From Exobasidium rhododendri (taxonomy: Eukaryota > Basidiomycota > Exobasidiomycetes > Exobasidiales > Exobasidiaceae), in NCBI GenBank assembly GCA_026210745.1, contig CP110630.1, positions 2,046,001 through 2,110,000 on the forward strand: a DNA stretch of 64,000 bases. Reading direction: 5' to 3'. Of this stretch, positions 1 to 12,196 are shown one piece after another. The position numbers were made by a program, and so were the translations under genes. Numbering within the stretch: position 1 is the stretch's first letter; every line of letters begins with the position of its first letter. The notes beneath the pieces were generated by a model. That model searched no databases. It was not told the DNA's origin and saw nothing but the letters and a program-made list of their open reading frames with translations.

Positions 1-17
1 AAGCGTCCGACGTATCT

Positions 18-2546
18 ATGAGCTCGCCGGGCCCCTTGAAAAGCAGTTTCAAGTCTGCTACTTCGAACACTATCACGACTAGTAGTATGCCTGGTTCACC
101 AAGTGAGGGCGATAAGAAGGGGATGTATTCCGACTATGTTGTCAATGCCCTCGACGATCGAGCGAGGGGAAAAGAGAGTAGCTATCTTGAGCTCGTCTCC
201 CAATTTCGGTCCCCATCACCAAAGAGCCTTTCCTCTGCGCCACCAATCGGTCTCTTGCAGATGCTTCTACATTCGCTCAGTAATGTGGCAAGTCGATTGG
301 ACCGAAGGAACCATGCGGCACTTGTAGATGGGATCCTTACTCTCCCTTGGGCTACCATGGGCGGAGATGCCTTTGCAAGGATTTGGATGAGATTTGTCTG
401 CACCCTCTGTAGCGCACGAAGCGAATGGGTCGGGGAAGTCCTGTCGAGGGCGGTCAAGGGTCTAAGCTATCGTGAGTAGTAGATTCTTCCAAGCCAGAAT
501 GGCTCCTCTTACAAATGATCACTAACGCCTAGGTTTTCTTGGACAGGCTCTGACTGGCGATCGCTAGCTTTTGTGACTTCTGGTACATCGAATAGTCGCC
601 CAACGAGGCGAATCATCTACTCTCGAATTCACTCACTCTTGCGTTCTCTGTTGTCTCTCATACCGACGCTACCGACACAATTGGCACCTCTAGTGCTCAA
701 ACACTTTCCTCACAAGCGAGAAGGCGTCAAAGAGCACGTAGTCTACGTTCGAAACATCTTTGAAATGTGCGAATATGCCGACGAATTGCGGACAGGTGTG
801 CTTGAGTGCGTTTTAGGTAGAGGAGTGGAGTTTGATGTTGAGATTCAGATTGAACTGGATGAGCTAGAAGAAGCAGAGGCAGACTTGGAAGAAATGACAA
901 CGTCTTCCGATGTGGATACAAAGGAGCAGGATTCACAAAAGGGTGAGGTACAAGATGACCTGGATGTGTTTGACAAGCCGATCGATGAAGACAGCTCGTC
1001 TGACGATGACGATAATGACAACGACAACGATACCGACTCAGAGGAGGGTCTGGAAGACATAGGATCAGACGATGAAGCAGACGAGAAGACCAATGCAAGG
1101 AGTCAGAGTGATCGAGAAAGGACGAAGCAGATTCGACTGCTCGTCGACAAGCTTGACGTGATCATGCAGACGATGTTTCAACAACTGGAAGCAGCTGACA
1201 CTCGATACTTGCGCATCTGCAAAGGTCTCGATCGTCTAGATCATGGCATGACACCTGCTCGGGCAATCACGCTTCGAAACGACCAATTCAGCGAGCTGAT
1301 GCACATCTTTACGAAAACGCTCCTGCCTACCTTCAAGTGTCGTCATGTCCAATTTTTGTTGTTCTGGTTCTCCTCTCTGGATCAGGACTTTAGCGATCTC
1401 TTCCTGGGGCTGTTGCTGAGCAAGGCAATCTACGGCAATGCAAGAAAGGATGAAGAGAGATCGGAAGAGACACCAATGATCATGCGCGTAGCAGCCGCTT
1501 CTTATGTGGCCAGCTTAGTGTCCAGGGCAAAGTATATCAACAAAAGGGACGCACGCACAGTCATGCTCAACCTCTGCGCCTTCCTGGAAGCCCACTTGGA
1601 CGCTTATGGGAATGGCTGGCTTGGAAGCGACGAATACGTACAGAAGATGGACGACAGTACTGTAGTAGGACCCAATTCACTCTTCTACGCTGTGTGCCAA
1701 GCTTGCCTGTACATCTTCTGCTTTCGATGGAGAGATCTTCAGGTTTCCACCTGTGAGGGAGACGCCGAGGAAGGGTCAGAAGATGATCTGGACGCTTCTG
1801 AAATAGAAGAAGTCGGCTTTCCCAGTTCGATGGCGTCAACGTCAAAGTGGTGTGAGGGTCTAGACGTTATCAAGCGGGCAATCACAAGCAATCTCAATCC
1901 CCTTGCCAATTGCAGCTCTGCCGTGGCCGAGCAGTTTGCAGGCGTTGCCCAGTACACAGGATTCATGTACTGTTGGAGCTTGATTGAGAAGAACAATCGG
2001 AATATAGCACCGACGAGCAGCAGCAAAGGGAGCAGTGGCGTCAAAGCATCTCTACCTCGCTCCGAGAGTACAGACACCATTCTGACGACGATTGAAAGTA
2101 CTGTCAAGAAGCAGCAGCAGCAGCAGCAACAACAGCAGCAGCAAGGTAGTCTTGACGATCGTAGCGCTTCTGCCAGCTCCCGAAAGGAACTCGACTCCTT
2201 CTTTCCCTTTGACCCATACCGACTTCGTGCATCGACAAAGTGGGTGGAACCGTTGTACAGAGAGTGGAGCGACGTTGCACCAGACGGCATGCTTGACGAT
2301 GACGAGGACGATGAAGAGGAAGAAGCGGAGGACGAGAACGTAGATGATGATGACGATGGTGAAAGCAGCTCCGACAGTGTCGTACAGCTCAAGTCAAATC
2401 GTAACGCATTAAAGATACCAAAGGCAAAGAAATCCTCCAAATATAGTCGATTTGGTTCTTCTAGCGCCTCTACCAACGACGACCCGATTGCTCGAAGTCT
2501 CAACAGTCTCGAAGCGATGAGCATTTCGCCTTTTCGAGGAAGATGA
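18..2546 (+). CDS. RRN3: RNA polymerase I-specific transcription initiation factor Rrn3
   Basis: Two exons (18-471, 547-2546) give 817 aa. The donor at 472 and the acceptor ending at 546 keep phase 1, and the joined frame reads SYR-SDWRS. Rrn3 bridges RNA polymerase I to the core factor at the rDNA promoter in the nucleolus. Family-typical segments are present: the helix around RLLVDKLD, the FLLFWFSSLD block, and the block around AAASYVASLVSRAKYI that is characteristic of Rrn3. An Asp/Glu/Ser-rich acidic stretch lies before the core. The C-terminal third has a run of 11 Gln (2112-2144) and a second acidic run. The ATG at 18 is the first in frame, but only 17 bases lie upstream, so an earlier start outside the window cannot be excluded. 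The gene converges on the histone deacetylase gene. Confidence 0.9.
2112..2144 (+). repeat. CAG/CAA trinucleotide repeat encoding poly-Gln in RRN3
   Basis: Eleven consecutive glutamine codons (mostly CAG, some CAA) lie in the C-terminal part of RRN3. The interruption by CAA codons suggests selection for the protein run or an older, stabilised repeat. Confidence 0.9.
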
Positions 2547-2732
2547 CGGCCGCCGCTTGTAACAGTGATTCGTTCTTTACCTGTACACTAATTTTGATCA
2601 ATTTTTTTATTTTGCATGGCACCATCCCGAGTGTGGAAGGTCTTTGCGCTCGATTGAGCAGCGAATCTTACAAATACAGTACAGCACAAGAGACAAGGCC
2701 ACTGGATAGCACCTGCAGGTTCCTTGCCATCT

Positions 2733-4764
2733 CTACGAAAGAAGAGGAGCGGTGGATGGAACCGGAGAGTCACGAATGCTCGGCATAGGGCTATCGGCCG
2801 CCTCACTACCTCCGTTTACCGAAGCAGCGACGCCGTTGGTATTTGTGGCAGCTATGGAGCCTCCTAATTGAAAGCGTCTGGGTTGCGTGGTTGCTGCAGT
2901 TGCCGACGCACCCTTGCTTATCAGTTCAAAATCTTCCTCTGGCACTGCCACTCTCGAGACGATGCCTGAAGAAAGATCAATGCCTGCTGCTCTTGCTTTG
3001 AAAAAACTTCGCTTTGGCTTGGTATTTGTCTGACGATAATGCTGCTCAAACGTGGCGTGGGCATCACGATTGAGTGACTTTGGATGGGAAGAAAGGAAGT
3101 CTTGCTGTGATGAAGATGCATTACCATAGGGAAGGCCATCCTTCCAGGGAGCTGATCCTCTACTTCCGCCGGCAATTCCTACCGAACCCTTCTTAATCCT
3201 ATTGTTGTTATGGTTGTTGTTGTTGCCGCCTTCGTCCTGTCTTCGATTTACCGTTGCATCGCTTTGACCATCATCCAGCATCATACCGCCCCATTCGTCG
3301 TTGTCTTCCCCGTCATCACTCAGTTCATCGCCGTAGCGTTGTGTGTGAGTATCGCGAAGTCTCTGGGATATCCTCTCGTCCAAATCAGAGTCCTCATCAT
3401 CAGAGAGATCAAATCCATTGATCGCATGGCTGGGCGTCTCCTGCATTTGTACAGAGGGTGCGCAAGGAAGAGCTCGCAAGTTGTCTAGGATGTTGGATCT
3501 GATGCCCTCTAGGTATTCTCGACTGTTGTGGTTGTCCATATTGGTCGGGGCCACGTCCAACTTGTATTCTGGTCCAAAGTACTGTATATAGTCATTGAAG
3601 GGCAGATTTGGGTCTAGCTCCTTGTTGAGCAGAACACCAGTCTCGTATGTCCATGTCTTTGCTACATTTCGAACGGTATAGCCACCGCCTCCCACAACAA
3701 TCAACGGCACTTCAAAGGTTTGCATGAAGCGCACACAATCAGCATGTCCCTTCATGCTAAGATTGAAGCAACCCAGCTTATCACCCGCCAGACTGTCCGC
3801 ACCGCACTGAAGTACAACAGCGCCGGGTCGATACCAGTCCATAATGTGTTGCAAGACTGGTCGAAACATTTCCCCGAAATCCTTCTCATTGACGCCGTCT
3901 CGTAGAGGGACGTTGACGGCATAGCCTTTTCCTTTCTTGATGCCAGTGTCGCGGACGTCTCCTGTCCCGGGGAAAAAGTCTCCGAATTTGTGAAAGCTGA
4001 CAGTCATGACCCGATCCGTCGAATAGAAGGCCTCCTCTACCCCATCTCCATGATGGATGTCGATATCGATATAGAGCACACGCAGATGGGTCCTAGTATC
4101 GAAAGATGGGAATGGTCAGAAATGAGGCGCGCTTCTCTGCAGGCATGTCCTTCGATACGAATTATACTCACCTCAGTAACTCCAGTATTGCTAGGACAAT
4201 ATCGTTGACATAGCAGAATCCACTTGCTTCCCTCTTTTTGGCGTGATGGAGTCCACCAGCCCAATTGATGGCCACATCAGCCTGTCCAGTATTTACCCTG
4301 TTCGCGGCTGCAATACTTCCACCAGCGCTGATTGTGCAGAACTCCCACAATCCCTCAAAAGCCGGACAGTCTTCTCCAACCAAGACTGTGTTCCGGATGA
4401 AAGATAACAGGATGCGGGCACAATCAGCTCTACATGCACGTCGTATCAAAGGCCTCGACACGTCGCAGTACTTACATTGCTTGGACTCTCCCGTCAGATC
4501 TGACATTGTCTCTGGTGAGACTCGACTAAGAAAGTCGACATACTCATCAGTATGAAATGCCGACATCTGCTCCCGAGTCGCACGCTTCGGTCGTAGGATG
4601 TCCATGTAACGGTCCAGTCCATAATTAGCTACTAGGTTGTGTGTCATTCTCATTCGATGGGGCTTCATGGGGTGGCCATACCCGTACGAATAATTGCCGA
4701 CATCTGCATCGTAGAAGTAGGCCACCGTTTTCTTCGGGCGAAGAGAAGGTCCCGGAAGGTCCAT
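2733..4764 (-). CDS. RPD3: Class I histone deacetylase, Rpd3/HDAC1 type
   Basis: Three exons on the minus strand (4764-4476, 4385-4172, 4092-2733) give 620 aa. It removes acetyl groups from histone lysines in Rpd3/Sin3-type nuclear complexes. Visible signatures: GHPMKPHR near the N-terminus, the double-His active site in GGLHHAKK, the zinc ligands in DIDIHHGDG, the CGADSL segment and the GGGGYT loop with the catalytic Tyr. Introns of 90 and 79 nt were placed by codon phase and by restoring Rpd3-like sequence (Q-F-L-VGEDC and [14 protein letters not shown]). The first intron is a multiple of three and has no in-frame stop. After the catalytic domain comes a tail of about 200 residues that is acidic and then Asn/Gly/Ser-rich, longer than in yeast Rpd3. 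The promoter is shared head-to-head with the ELYS-domain gene. Confidence 0.93.
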
Positions 4765-4935
4765 TTTGCTTGCTTCGTCTGCAGGTCACCCAGATGGAAA
4801 CACTCGGGGTGATGTTGTTATCCTCTTTGAGGAGAGAGGCTGACTCCGAATGGGGAACAGCTTGATGTTCTCGTTCCCATCTTCCACTCCAAGTTCGACT
4901 TCAAATGGGACGTGCATTCCAGAACTGGAGAAAAT

Positions 4936-4941
4936 CACGTG
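4936..4941. promoter_or_regulatory. CACGTG E-box in the RPD3 / ELYS-like bidirectional promoter
   Basis: This palindromic CACGTG hexamer is preceded by AT (ATCACGTG, the Cbf1/CDEI-type core). It lies in the 263-bp gap between the two divergent start codons. Binding by a bHLH factor is inferred from the motif only. Confidence 0.45.
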
Positions 4942-5027
4942 GGTATGTCGAAAGAGCGGTGGACTTGTGTTGATCTTCCCTTCGCCTTCTACCTCCCCTC
5001 ACGAACAGTAGTGCCGACTAGATAGCT

Positions 5028-7661
5028 ATGATGGAGGAGGCGGACGCTTCCGGGAGCGAGGCATTCATCATGGTGGATGGTCCATCGCCATCAGAAGCTG
5101 CTCATATCTACGACCGCTTTTTCTCAGAGCTCGCCGAAGTCACATACTCGACCGAGGCTGTTGGAGCGATCCAGGCAAGAAGACAGCATCCCGATCTCGA
5201 AGGGCGACTTTATTACGATGAACTTTTGAACTTGGCTCTCATGAACAAAAGCGACGAGAATGAGTTCATAGCAGTACAACAAAAAGATTCTTCCCAATAC
5301 TACCCTCCAAAGGCAAGGAGCAAAGAGTCTATCATTGAGCTAATCCAGCTTATCCAAACGAGCTCATTCGATAGGATAAAGAAAATGGCTTTGTGGTACT
5401 ATATTATGCTCGACCTAGATATGACGAGGGGTGGAGAAAAGGCTCTACAGTTTTCCAAAGAGATCGGCTTACCAAGGAGTGCTCGATATGCAATGACTGG
5501 GTACTGGTTCCTTGACAAGGGCGACTATCAGACAGCAGTATCTTATCTCACCGAACAGCCTGACTTTGTATCTCGCATCATCTCTACAATCTCACCATTG
5601 AGATACACATCGACGTCCAGCGAAGAGACGAGAAATCGAGCCTTGGCTTTGTCCAATTTCCTCGATTTGGTAGATGTACATTCTTTCGACTTCACACCAG
5701 ACGAAAGCTTCGAGGAGGCTCGCATTGTTGCTACCTGTTGGAGTCATGGTGTCCGGACTGCGTGGTCGCAAAGTCAAAGGGTCATAGGCCTCGACTGGAC
5801 GGAAGAAGGAGGAACGTCTCGATCGAAGTGTGTTGGTAGGATACTGGAGTTTTGTTTCATGCCTGAACCGAAATCGGACGCGATCAAGGCATTGCTAGCC
5901 CTCCCACTTGACGAACGGGAAGAGGAAATGCTGTGTCATAACATGGTCAACTCACCGTCTGGCATACACTTTACGTCGTACGCACATGCCATCGCTCTCG
6001 ATGTTCTACTCGTTCGGCGTATCAACTCAGGCCAATACTATGACGCTATCCTGCTAGACCGCCGAATCAACACGACCGTGGGACTGCCTCACTTGTCCAG
6101 AGACGTTACCAGCGACGCCGAAAGACTACAGATGAGGAGGTTGAGAAGCAAGCGTCAAGATCTAGTCCGAAGTGCTTACTCTGTTCTCACGAATGTAGAG
6201 CGTCAGTTGCTAGATCTAGGAAAGGAAGAGGCAGATGCGGATCAGGAGAAAGAAGAGAAAGAAATGCTTGGTCGGTCTGAGCGAGAAATGTCGTGGGAGA
6301 ATGTGGGCGACAGCGTTCTAAGCGAGCAGAGTACTCCGAGGAAGAGGGCTAGCGAAGTGCAAAAGAAGCCCACAACACCACTCTCTGCATCACTAGCACT
6401 CCGCAGAGACAAGACAAATGAGACCACGTCAGAAAGCTTCTTATCTGCCGTCATTTCTGCCAGTCCTGGTCGTGGGCAAATAGATGCGTCCTTTCGATCT
6501 GGCACAGCTAGCCCTCTTTCGAGATCTATTCTGCAAGGTAGCCCCATGGCAAGTCGATCTGCCTCCATTCTTCACATGCACGAGAAACTCACCACGCCGA
6601 GACGAACGCCGAGCCGCAGTATTCCCGTTCACAAGGAGACAGCGTCGAACGTGTACTCACCTCTGGCTTCTGCTCGGTCATACAAATTACCACAACCCAG
6701 CACTCAGGAAGGATCAGCGGCAACGCAAGTCCCGCCCACGTCACACAGCTCTCCAGTACCGACAGTCGTCAACAGCACTGTCCGTGACGGTCCTTACTCT
6801 CGACTAGCGCAACAGTTGCAAGAGCAGATGCAAGAAAAAGATGGCGACTTGTCAATCGATCGAATTCTAGGAAGGAAACCGCAGTCCGACAACGATGATG
6901 CCGGGCTGAGTGGTACGTCGAAGAAGTCTACCTTGGCCTTTACACGTCCGGTCAGACGATACAAAGCCACATACGAGATTGGGCAAGCAAGCGGGGAAGG
7001 TGGAGATGATGAGCACGGACCAAGTTCAGCTCGCCTAGAAGAAGAGGGTGATCTCGATCAAGACATGGAAGATGCTACCACTAGACAAAGAGGCCAAAAG
7101 TCAGCGAAGAGGGGGAACAGTAGGACTTCTAGAGGGAGGAAAGGGGAAGCAGACTTGGCTCAAGAGCGAGACGATGACTCTGTGCCTGGCAGCTTTCCTG
7201 GTCGCCGCTCTCTCGCTGAAAAGAAACGAGAAAAGGATACAGAGAAGGTCGTCGCAACACCCGCAAAGCGGAGGAGCACGCGAAGAGCTACCATGTCCCT
7301 CACTGGAGACAGCGCAAACGAGGAAGACGACGTTCCCGAACTGATAGCTACCCCTACACTGAAGAAAAGCAGAGGAGGAATCAGTCGAAGTAACAGTCAG
7401 ATGGCATCTACGCCTATTCGCCGGAGCACAAGACTGAGTGTCGAGCCAGAGAGCACGCCTGTGCTATCTCAAAAGGAAACCCATCAACGAGGCAATTCGA
7501 CGATTCCTTTAAAGGAGAAGAGAAGCAAACGGTCCACCTCAAAGGGACCACCCTCGGTAACTTCAGCTTCCGAGATGGAGGAAACGGAGAATGAAAAGGA
7601 AGCCTCCAGCAGTGTGAGCACCCGCACTCGCCGGAAATCGAGGATGCCAGGCACCTTTTGA
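5028..7661 (+). CDS. ELYS-domain nuclear pore complex assembly protein
   Basis: A single exon of 877 aa with two Met codons at the start (5028, 5031). Residues about 20-330 resemble the fungal ELYS/Ely5 domain, an all-helical repeat fold (for example the YYDELLNLALMN and ALQFSKEIGLPRSARY segments). In fission yeast this family docks on the outer nuclear pore ring near Nup107. The rest is a disordered Ser/Thr/Arg-rich tail with several basic AT-hook-like patches (SRGRKG, RRSTR) that could touch chromatin; that is inference. No introns are evident. It converges with VPS41, and its 5' region is shared with RPD3. The domain call comes from remembered sequence resemblance, without a profile search. 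Confidence 0.7.
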   Translation: MMEEADASGSEAFIMVDGPSPSEAAHIYDRFFSELAEVTYSTEAVGAIQARRQHPDLEGRLYYDELLNLALMNKSDENEFIAVQQKDSSQYYPPKARSKESIIELIQLIQTSSFDRIKKMALWYYIMLDLDMTRGGEKALQFSKEIGLPRSARYAMTGYWFLDKGDYQTAVSYLTEQPDFVSRIISTISPLRYTSTSSEETRNRALALSNFLDLVDVHSFDFTPDESFEEARIVATCWSHGVRTAWSQSQRVIGLDWTEEGGTSRSKCVGRILEFCFMPEPKSDAIKALLALPLDEREEEMLCHNMVNSPSGIHFTSYAHAIALDVLLVRRINSGQYYDAILLDRRINTTVGLPHLSRDVTSDAERLQMRRLRSKRQDLVRSAYSVLTNVERQLLDLGKEEADADQEKEEKEMLGRSEREMSWENVGDSVLSEQSTPRKRASEVQKKPTTPLSASLALRRDKTNETTSESFLSAVISASPGRGQIDASFRSGTASPLSRSILQGSPMASRSASILHMHEKLTTPRRTPSRSIPVHKETASNVYSPLASARSYKLPQPSTQEGSAATQVPPTSHSSPVPTVVNSTVRDGPYSRLAQQLQEQMQEKDGDLSIDRILGRKPQSDNDDAGLSGTSKKSTLAFTRPVRRYKATYEIGQASGEGGDDEHGPSSARLEEEGDLDQDMEDATTRQRGQKSAKRGNSRTSRGRKGEADLAQERDDDSVPGSFPGRRSLAEKKREKDTEKVVATPAKRRSTRRATMSLTGDSANEEDDVPELIATPTLKKSRGGISRSNSQMASTPIRRSTRLSVEPESTPVLSQKETHQRGNSTIPLKEKRSKRSTSKGPPSVTSASEMEETENEKEASSSVSTRTRRKSRMPGTF

Positions 7662-7826
7662 AAAGGAGTGTGGTGCCCTGGCAATTCTCTCGTCATCTGC
7701 TCCTCATCGTCTTCAAAACCTCTTTTCCCCCTTTTGAGTGTAATAGTACAGTGATGTAAGGTCCATGATTGCTGTAATCTGTTCGGGTGTATGTACGTGC
7801 GTGTGTGCGCACAGGAGGACCATGCG

Positions 7827-10800
7827 CTAGAATTCTATGGACGACTCGTTCAGACAGATCGGACAACCTTTCTTTAGGATGACCTTGAGTCGATTCTGGT
7901 ATCGCAGTCGTTCTTGTTGCTCTACTTTATATTGCTTGTTCCGCACTTGAGGTCCGTATGGTCCACACGCATAGTGATTACCACTTGCTAGTGCTTGAGT
8001 GGTGTTCATTGCGAGAACTAGAGCCTGATTGGGTGTCTGCTGCTGTCGCCCGTTCGATGTGATCTTGGGGATGGATTCGACGTTGTTCACCAGGCACGAG
8101 AGATGATGAGTATGTCGGCATAAGAAGAGGATGCTGTTGATCGGCAGGGATGATGCTGCCGACGACGCCGACGCTTCAAACAACTTTTCACCACAAGTAA
8201 AGCAAAGCGTCTCCTTTCGATCACAGTATTGGCCTAGTGACTGACCCTGGTGAAGTATCTGGGAATACGTCCGACCATCGTGGGTCAAGATAGCCTCGCA
8301 GCCCTCCAACAATGAAATCTGTAAGTTGTAATCGCTCAGTATCTTGATCAGGGCCATCTTCAAGCCTTCAATCTCCAGACCATTCTTGATTCTCTTGATC
8401 AGCTTCACTGCGTCCACCTCGCTGCCTACGTTTTCCAACAAGCCCTTGATGAACCTTGGTTTATTCTCAGAGTATCGCAGTAGGTCTTCCCACAGTTCCG
8501 CGTCCTTTTCTTCTTTGACAAATTCAATCGCTCTTTCCACGTCGTGCAGACGTTCGATGATGAGGGTCAAGGCTGTCTTGTTGTCGCCTATCCTGCTCAG
8601 CAGAAAGACCATCTCCGGCACGTAGTCGAACTGTTTGCACACGTTGTAGGCCTGCACATAGTCAAGCCACTGTGAGCACACCTCTGCTCGCAACTCGAAC
8701 CATTCCCCCTCCCACCCTCCTTTGCACTTGGGAAAACTCACCTTTTCGAACGAGTAATGACTGCTCATCGCCCGCAAGTAGGACATCAGCTTGTCGTACT
8801 CGTACTCGGCGTATAGCTTGACTTGAATGTCAGAAAAGTTTGCCACTTGTTGCGGATCACGATCAAATAGCGCATCCAAATACTCGTACAGGTACTTTGG
8901 CTTGACTTGCAACTGCGAGACGACCCGGGGAATCTGGTGGTGGTGTTAGAGGGAGGACTTCAGCCGACTCGTATTGCCTATCACTCTCCCACCTCTCTTG
9001 CTCCCAACACTCACTGGTATGCTGTGGGTGTGATCGACAAGCAGATCTATGGCAGGCCCATGCTTGCTGCTCCGACTCGGTTGCTTGATGTCCTCCTCAA
9101 ATTCGACCAGGAGTAAGGCCTGATCTTGGATCACTGTGAACAGATTGTGTTCCCTGATCAGATCAAAAACGCCCGGCTTTCTCAGCCGCAAAAAGTACGG
9201 CAGTGCTTTTCCCGGCTGTCTATTCTTGATGTGAACCTCGGCCAGACATTCCATGAGCAGTCTATTTGTATTACTATCGCCGCTCAGTCGGTCCTCCATG
9301 GCAAGGACTACGGCTCTCGTACTGAATAGTTCAGCTGGCCATCGTTTGATAGTGTCGAAAAGCAACGGCAAGTCGAAACGAAGAAAGTGAGCCAAGATCA
9401 TGTCGTAGATGACTCCGCTCAGCCTTGGAACTTCGATCGGTACGAAGGGAATGATATGACTGAGCTGCTTCTTCTCAATAAAGGTAAAAATGATGTCCTC
9501 CCACGCTTTCGCATCCACCTTCAGGATCGAGGGAGCTACTTTCGATGCCTTGGCAAAGTCTTGCTTCTCGTGGAGTAAGTAGGCGAGGTATCTCTTCCCG
9601 ATGACGTCTGCGTCAAATCCCATCGAGAGTGCTCTGACTGTGCCCATCGCCTCTACGTATTGCAGTGCATCATGGTAGTGCTTGTGCTGCAGCAACCAGT
9701 CAACGTGGTCTTTCTCATCTCTAGACCGGGCAATCACAATATCCTTTGGACTGACGACGTAGAAGTAGTCGGAGGTGGCGTCATCCGCTACAGGCGGCAA
9801 CTTTCTTTGAGAAGCAGAGGAAGCAGTGCTGGTCTTGATGGCATTCGCGCCCGACGCAACAGCGTCCGACGAAGGAACCAAGAGGTAGTCATTGCATTGG
9901 AACCGGGCAAAGCTGTCCAAACTCAAGACGTCGCTGCTCAATTCATCTCCATCGCTGCTGACCAGTCGCAATTCCGGCCTCAGACCGTCCTTCCTCTTTT
10001 GCGCTTCTCGATTGTCGAGATCAGAGGAAGTGTCGTTGTAAGTTTCTTCGGTGATGTAGGCCAGGATCAGGTAGTCTTTTCCTCTCGGTGAGATGCCACT
10101 GATCATGCAGTCCAGCTGGAGAATGGCAGTCACCTCGACGTACAGCTGCATAGGGCTAGCACTAGCTGCTGCCGGTGTAGCACCCTGCTTCTTCTTCCTT
10201 TGTCGTACCTTGGCAACCTTTATGTGATCGGCCCAGGCAATCAAGAGGGTGGCCTCATCTTGCCAAAAGAGACTGCAACGAAACAGGTCGGCCCTCGGAT
10301 TGTCCAGCGGCGGTGAGATCAGGCTAATCCTTTGGCGACTTTGAGTGTCGTATATCCTGACACCTCGATCTGTCGCCCATGCGATCAAGTTCCCTCTCCA
10401 CTGGCTCGTCCAGATAGGGCCCTCTCCTTCGTGCAGAATGGTCTCACGATGTCCAAACCAACTCTTCTCCCTTAATACCAATTGACCTGCCATTCCACCA
10501 CATACAAACGAGCGAGTCGATCTTCTGCCAAATGACGGCTCTACGCTGATCGTTCTCATGACTCTCTTAAAGTCAAAGCTATACGCCTCGGACGAAGACA
10601 AACTGGAGATAGACACCAGGCCGTCCATGCCTGCGCTGCCAATGAAGTCTGACGTAGAGTCGATGACCAAGTCCAGGACGCTAGCAGTGTGGGATCGGAA
10701 GCCTTTGATGAGATTACCTTGCTCGTCTAGAATGTATATCGCACCAGAGTGAGTTCCCAGCGCGAGGAAACGATCAGAGACTGCAACACAACTAGCTGTG

Positions 10801-10860
10801 TCTTTCTTGAGAACATCGGGTACACTTCCTTTCAATCTAGAGTACTTGAGCGTCGGCTCT

Positions 10861-10894
<34 letters not shown>

Positions 10895-11696
10895 TAGTCA
10901 CCTCTACGATTTCCTCCTGTCTTCCGCCTACAGCCAGATCATCAGGCTTACCAGAGGTCTGACGAAGAGCTTCCAGTGACGCAATGCTGTCCATTGTGGT
11001 GTTTTCCTCCGCAGCGATCGTTCTAGTCGTCTGACTCGCAGCAGCATCTTTGATTTTTCTTCCATCGATATCTTCTCCGACAATCCCTTTGTGTCGTCCT
11101 TCCACCACCACCTCTTCCTCTCCTATGTCCGCATCTTGCTCCACTATCTCCTGCTCATGCTCCAGGCGAAGTTGCTCTTCCTTTGACTGCTCTAATGGCC
11201 CACTTTCTTCTTCCATCTTGTGCTCTTCCCCACCGCTTTCCTCATCGTCGCTCTCTTCGACACCCTCATCTCCTGACGGCATTTCCTCGTCCATCATTAC
11301 TGTCATTCTGTTTCTCGGTTCTTTCACCAGCATAGACTTTCGTCTTCTAATAACGTCTTCTGGCGATGAAATCTCCTTCATAATTTCGGGTACTCTGTCC
11401 TGCTCTAACGCCGGCACATTCCTCTGTTCCATCGTCATTCGTACAATTGCATCCTCGTCTACTCTTGGTTCAGATCCTTCATCTTCCGCATTGATATGGC
11501 CTTTGGCGCCTCTCTGCTCCACTGGAGCAATGGAAGCATCGTTGGCATCTTTGGCACTAATTCGCTTGCGATCGGGTGAGGTGTGTGCATTGGAGGATAG
11601 TCTAGGTAGCTGTACAGCCGTCGCTTGTCTCTCTGCAAGATCAGCTGTGATCTTCATGACATCCTTTTGCGAGGAAGTCGAAGAAGGGTCAGACAT
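7827..11696 (-). CDS. VPS41: Vacuolar protein sorting-associated protein 41 (HOPS subunit)
   Basis: Two exons (11696-9015, 8933-7827) give 1262 aa. The 81-nt intron joins SIP to IPRVVSQL, as in Vps41. Vps41 is the HOPS tethering subunit that binds the Rab7/Ypt7 membrane and the AP-3 coat and drives fusion with the vacuole. Domains in order: about 280 residues of acidic disordered N-terminus ending in a poly-Asp run, a WD40-like propeller (ALGTHSGAIYILD, SAGMDG), a clathrin-heavy-chain-repeat alpha-solenoid (IDLLVDHTHSIP, VKLYAEYEYD), and a C-terminal RING-like Cys/His cluster (CFTCGEKL, CRHTHHLSC, CPICLNES). The start chosen is MSDPSSTSS at 11696. The frame is open further upstream but looks non-coding there. 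The long acidic N-terminus is not part of yeast Vps41. Confidence 0.93.
10861..10893 (-). repeat. Trinucleotide repeat encoding poly-Asp in VPS41
   Basis: Eleven perfect TCG units on the plus strand, read as GAC/GAT-type Asp codons on the minus strand. They sit at the junction between the acidic N-terminal extension and the WD40-like domain. Confidence 0.9.
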
Positions 11697-12196
11697 GTTA
11701 TAGATCCTACCCCTTCCACCAAGAGCGTCAGATCTATTTCGACGACCCCTGGCTGATCGAGGCGAGAGAGTGTGTGTGTGACAAAGTGGCTTCTGGGTAA
11801 AGGAAAGGACACGCCAGGAAAATCGAAAAGGCAGCTCAAATCGGTCCGTGCATGAGGGGGAGAATTGGGATGAAAGACATCTGCCTCCATAAATTAAAAA
11901 GGAGAAGCAAGAAGGCCTGCCAGTAGTAAAGGAGACCTTCAACGTCACTGAATGTGACACAGTACAGAGAACTCTGTAGTCTGATCAGAGTAAAAAGCAA
12001 CGGTGTCACGTAAGGGAACAAGGCAGCCTCAGCAGCTACAGCTCGGTACTAAGAGTAATGTGCTCTACTTTTGCCCTATGTGACGATGAAGTATCGTGCC
12101 GACTACTTCCAGACAGTAGTTTGCAAGTGAACATTTATGGTGGTGGTTTTGGTGCATTGTACAATAGTGGAGAAGTGTAGAAAGACGTCAAGCTCC
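11697..12196. other. Intergenic: VPS41 5' region and calcineurin B 3' region
   Basis: About 500 bp between two genes that both read leftward. It must hold the VPS41 promoter and the 3' UTR of the calcineurin B gene. I see no coding potential, RNA gene or repeat in it. Confidence 0.5.

Noticed and set aside
1739..2524. Long minus-strand open frame opposite RRN3
   Set aside because: It is the mirror of acidic and poly-Gln coding (poly-Ser and poly-Cys when reversed) and overlaps a solid gene.
11050..11703. Plus-strand open frame of about 217 codons opposite VPS41
   Set aside because: Ser/Thr-rich translation that is simply the reverse of the acidic VPS41 N-terminus.
11697..11960. Upstream extension of VPS41
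   Set aside because: The frame is open but its translation is Cys/Ser/Phe-rich and unlike Vps41; MSDPSSTSS at 11696 is a better start.
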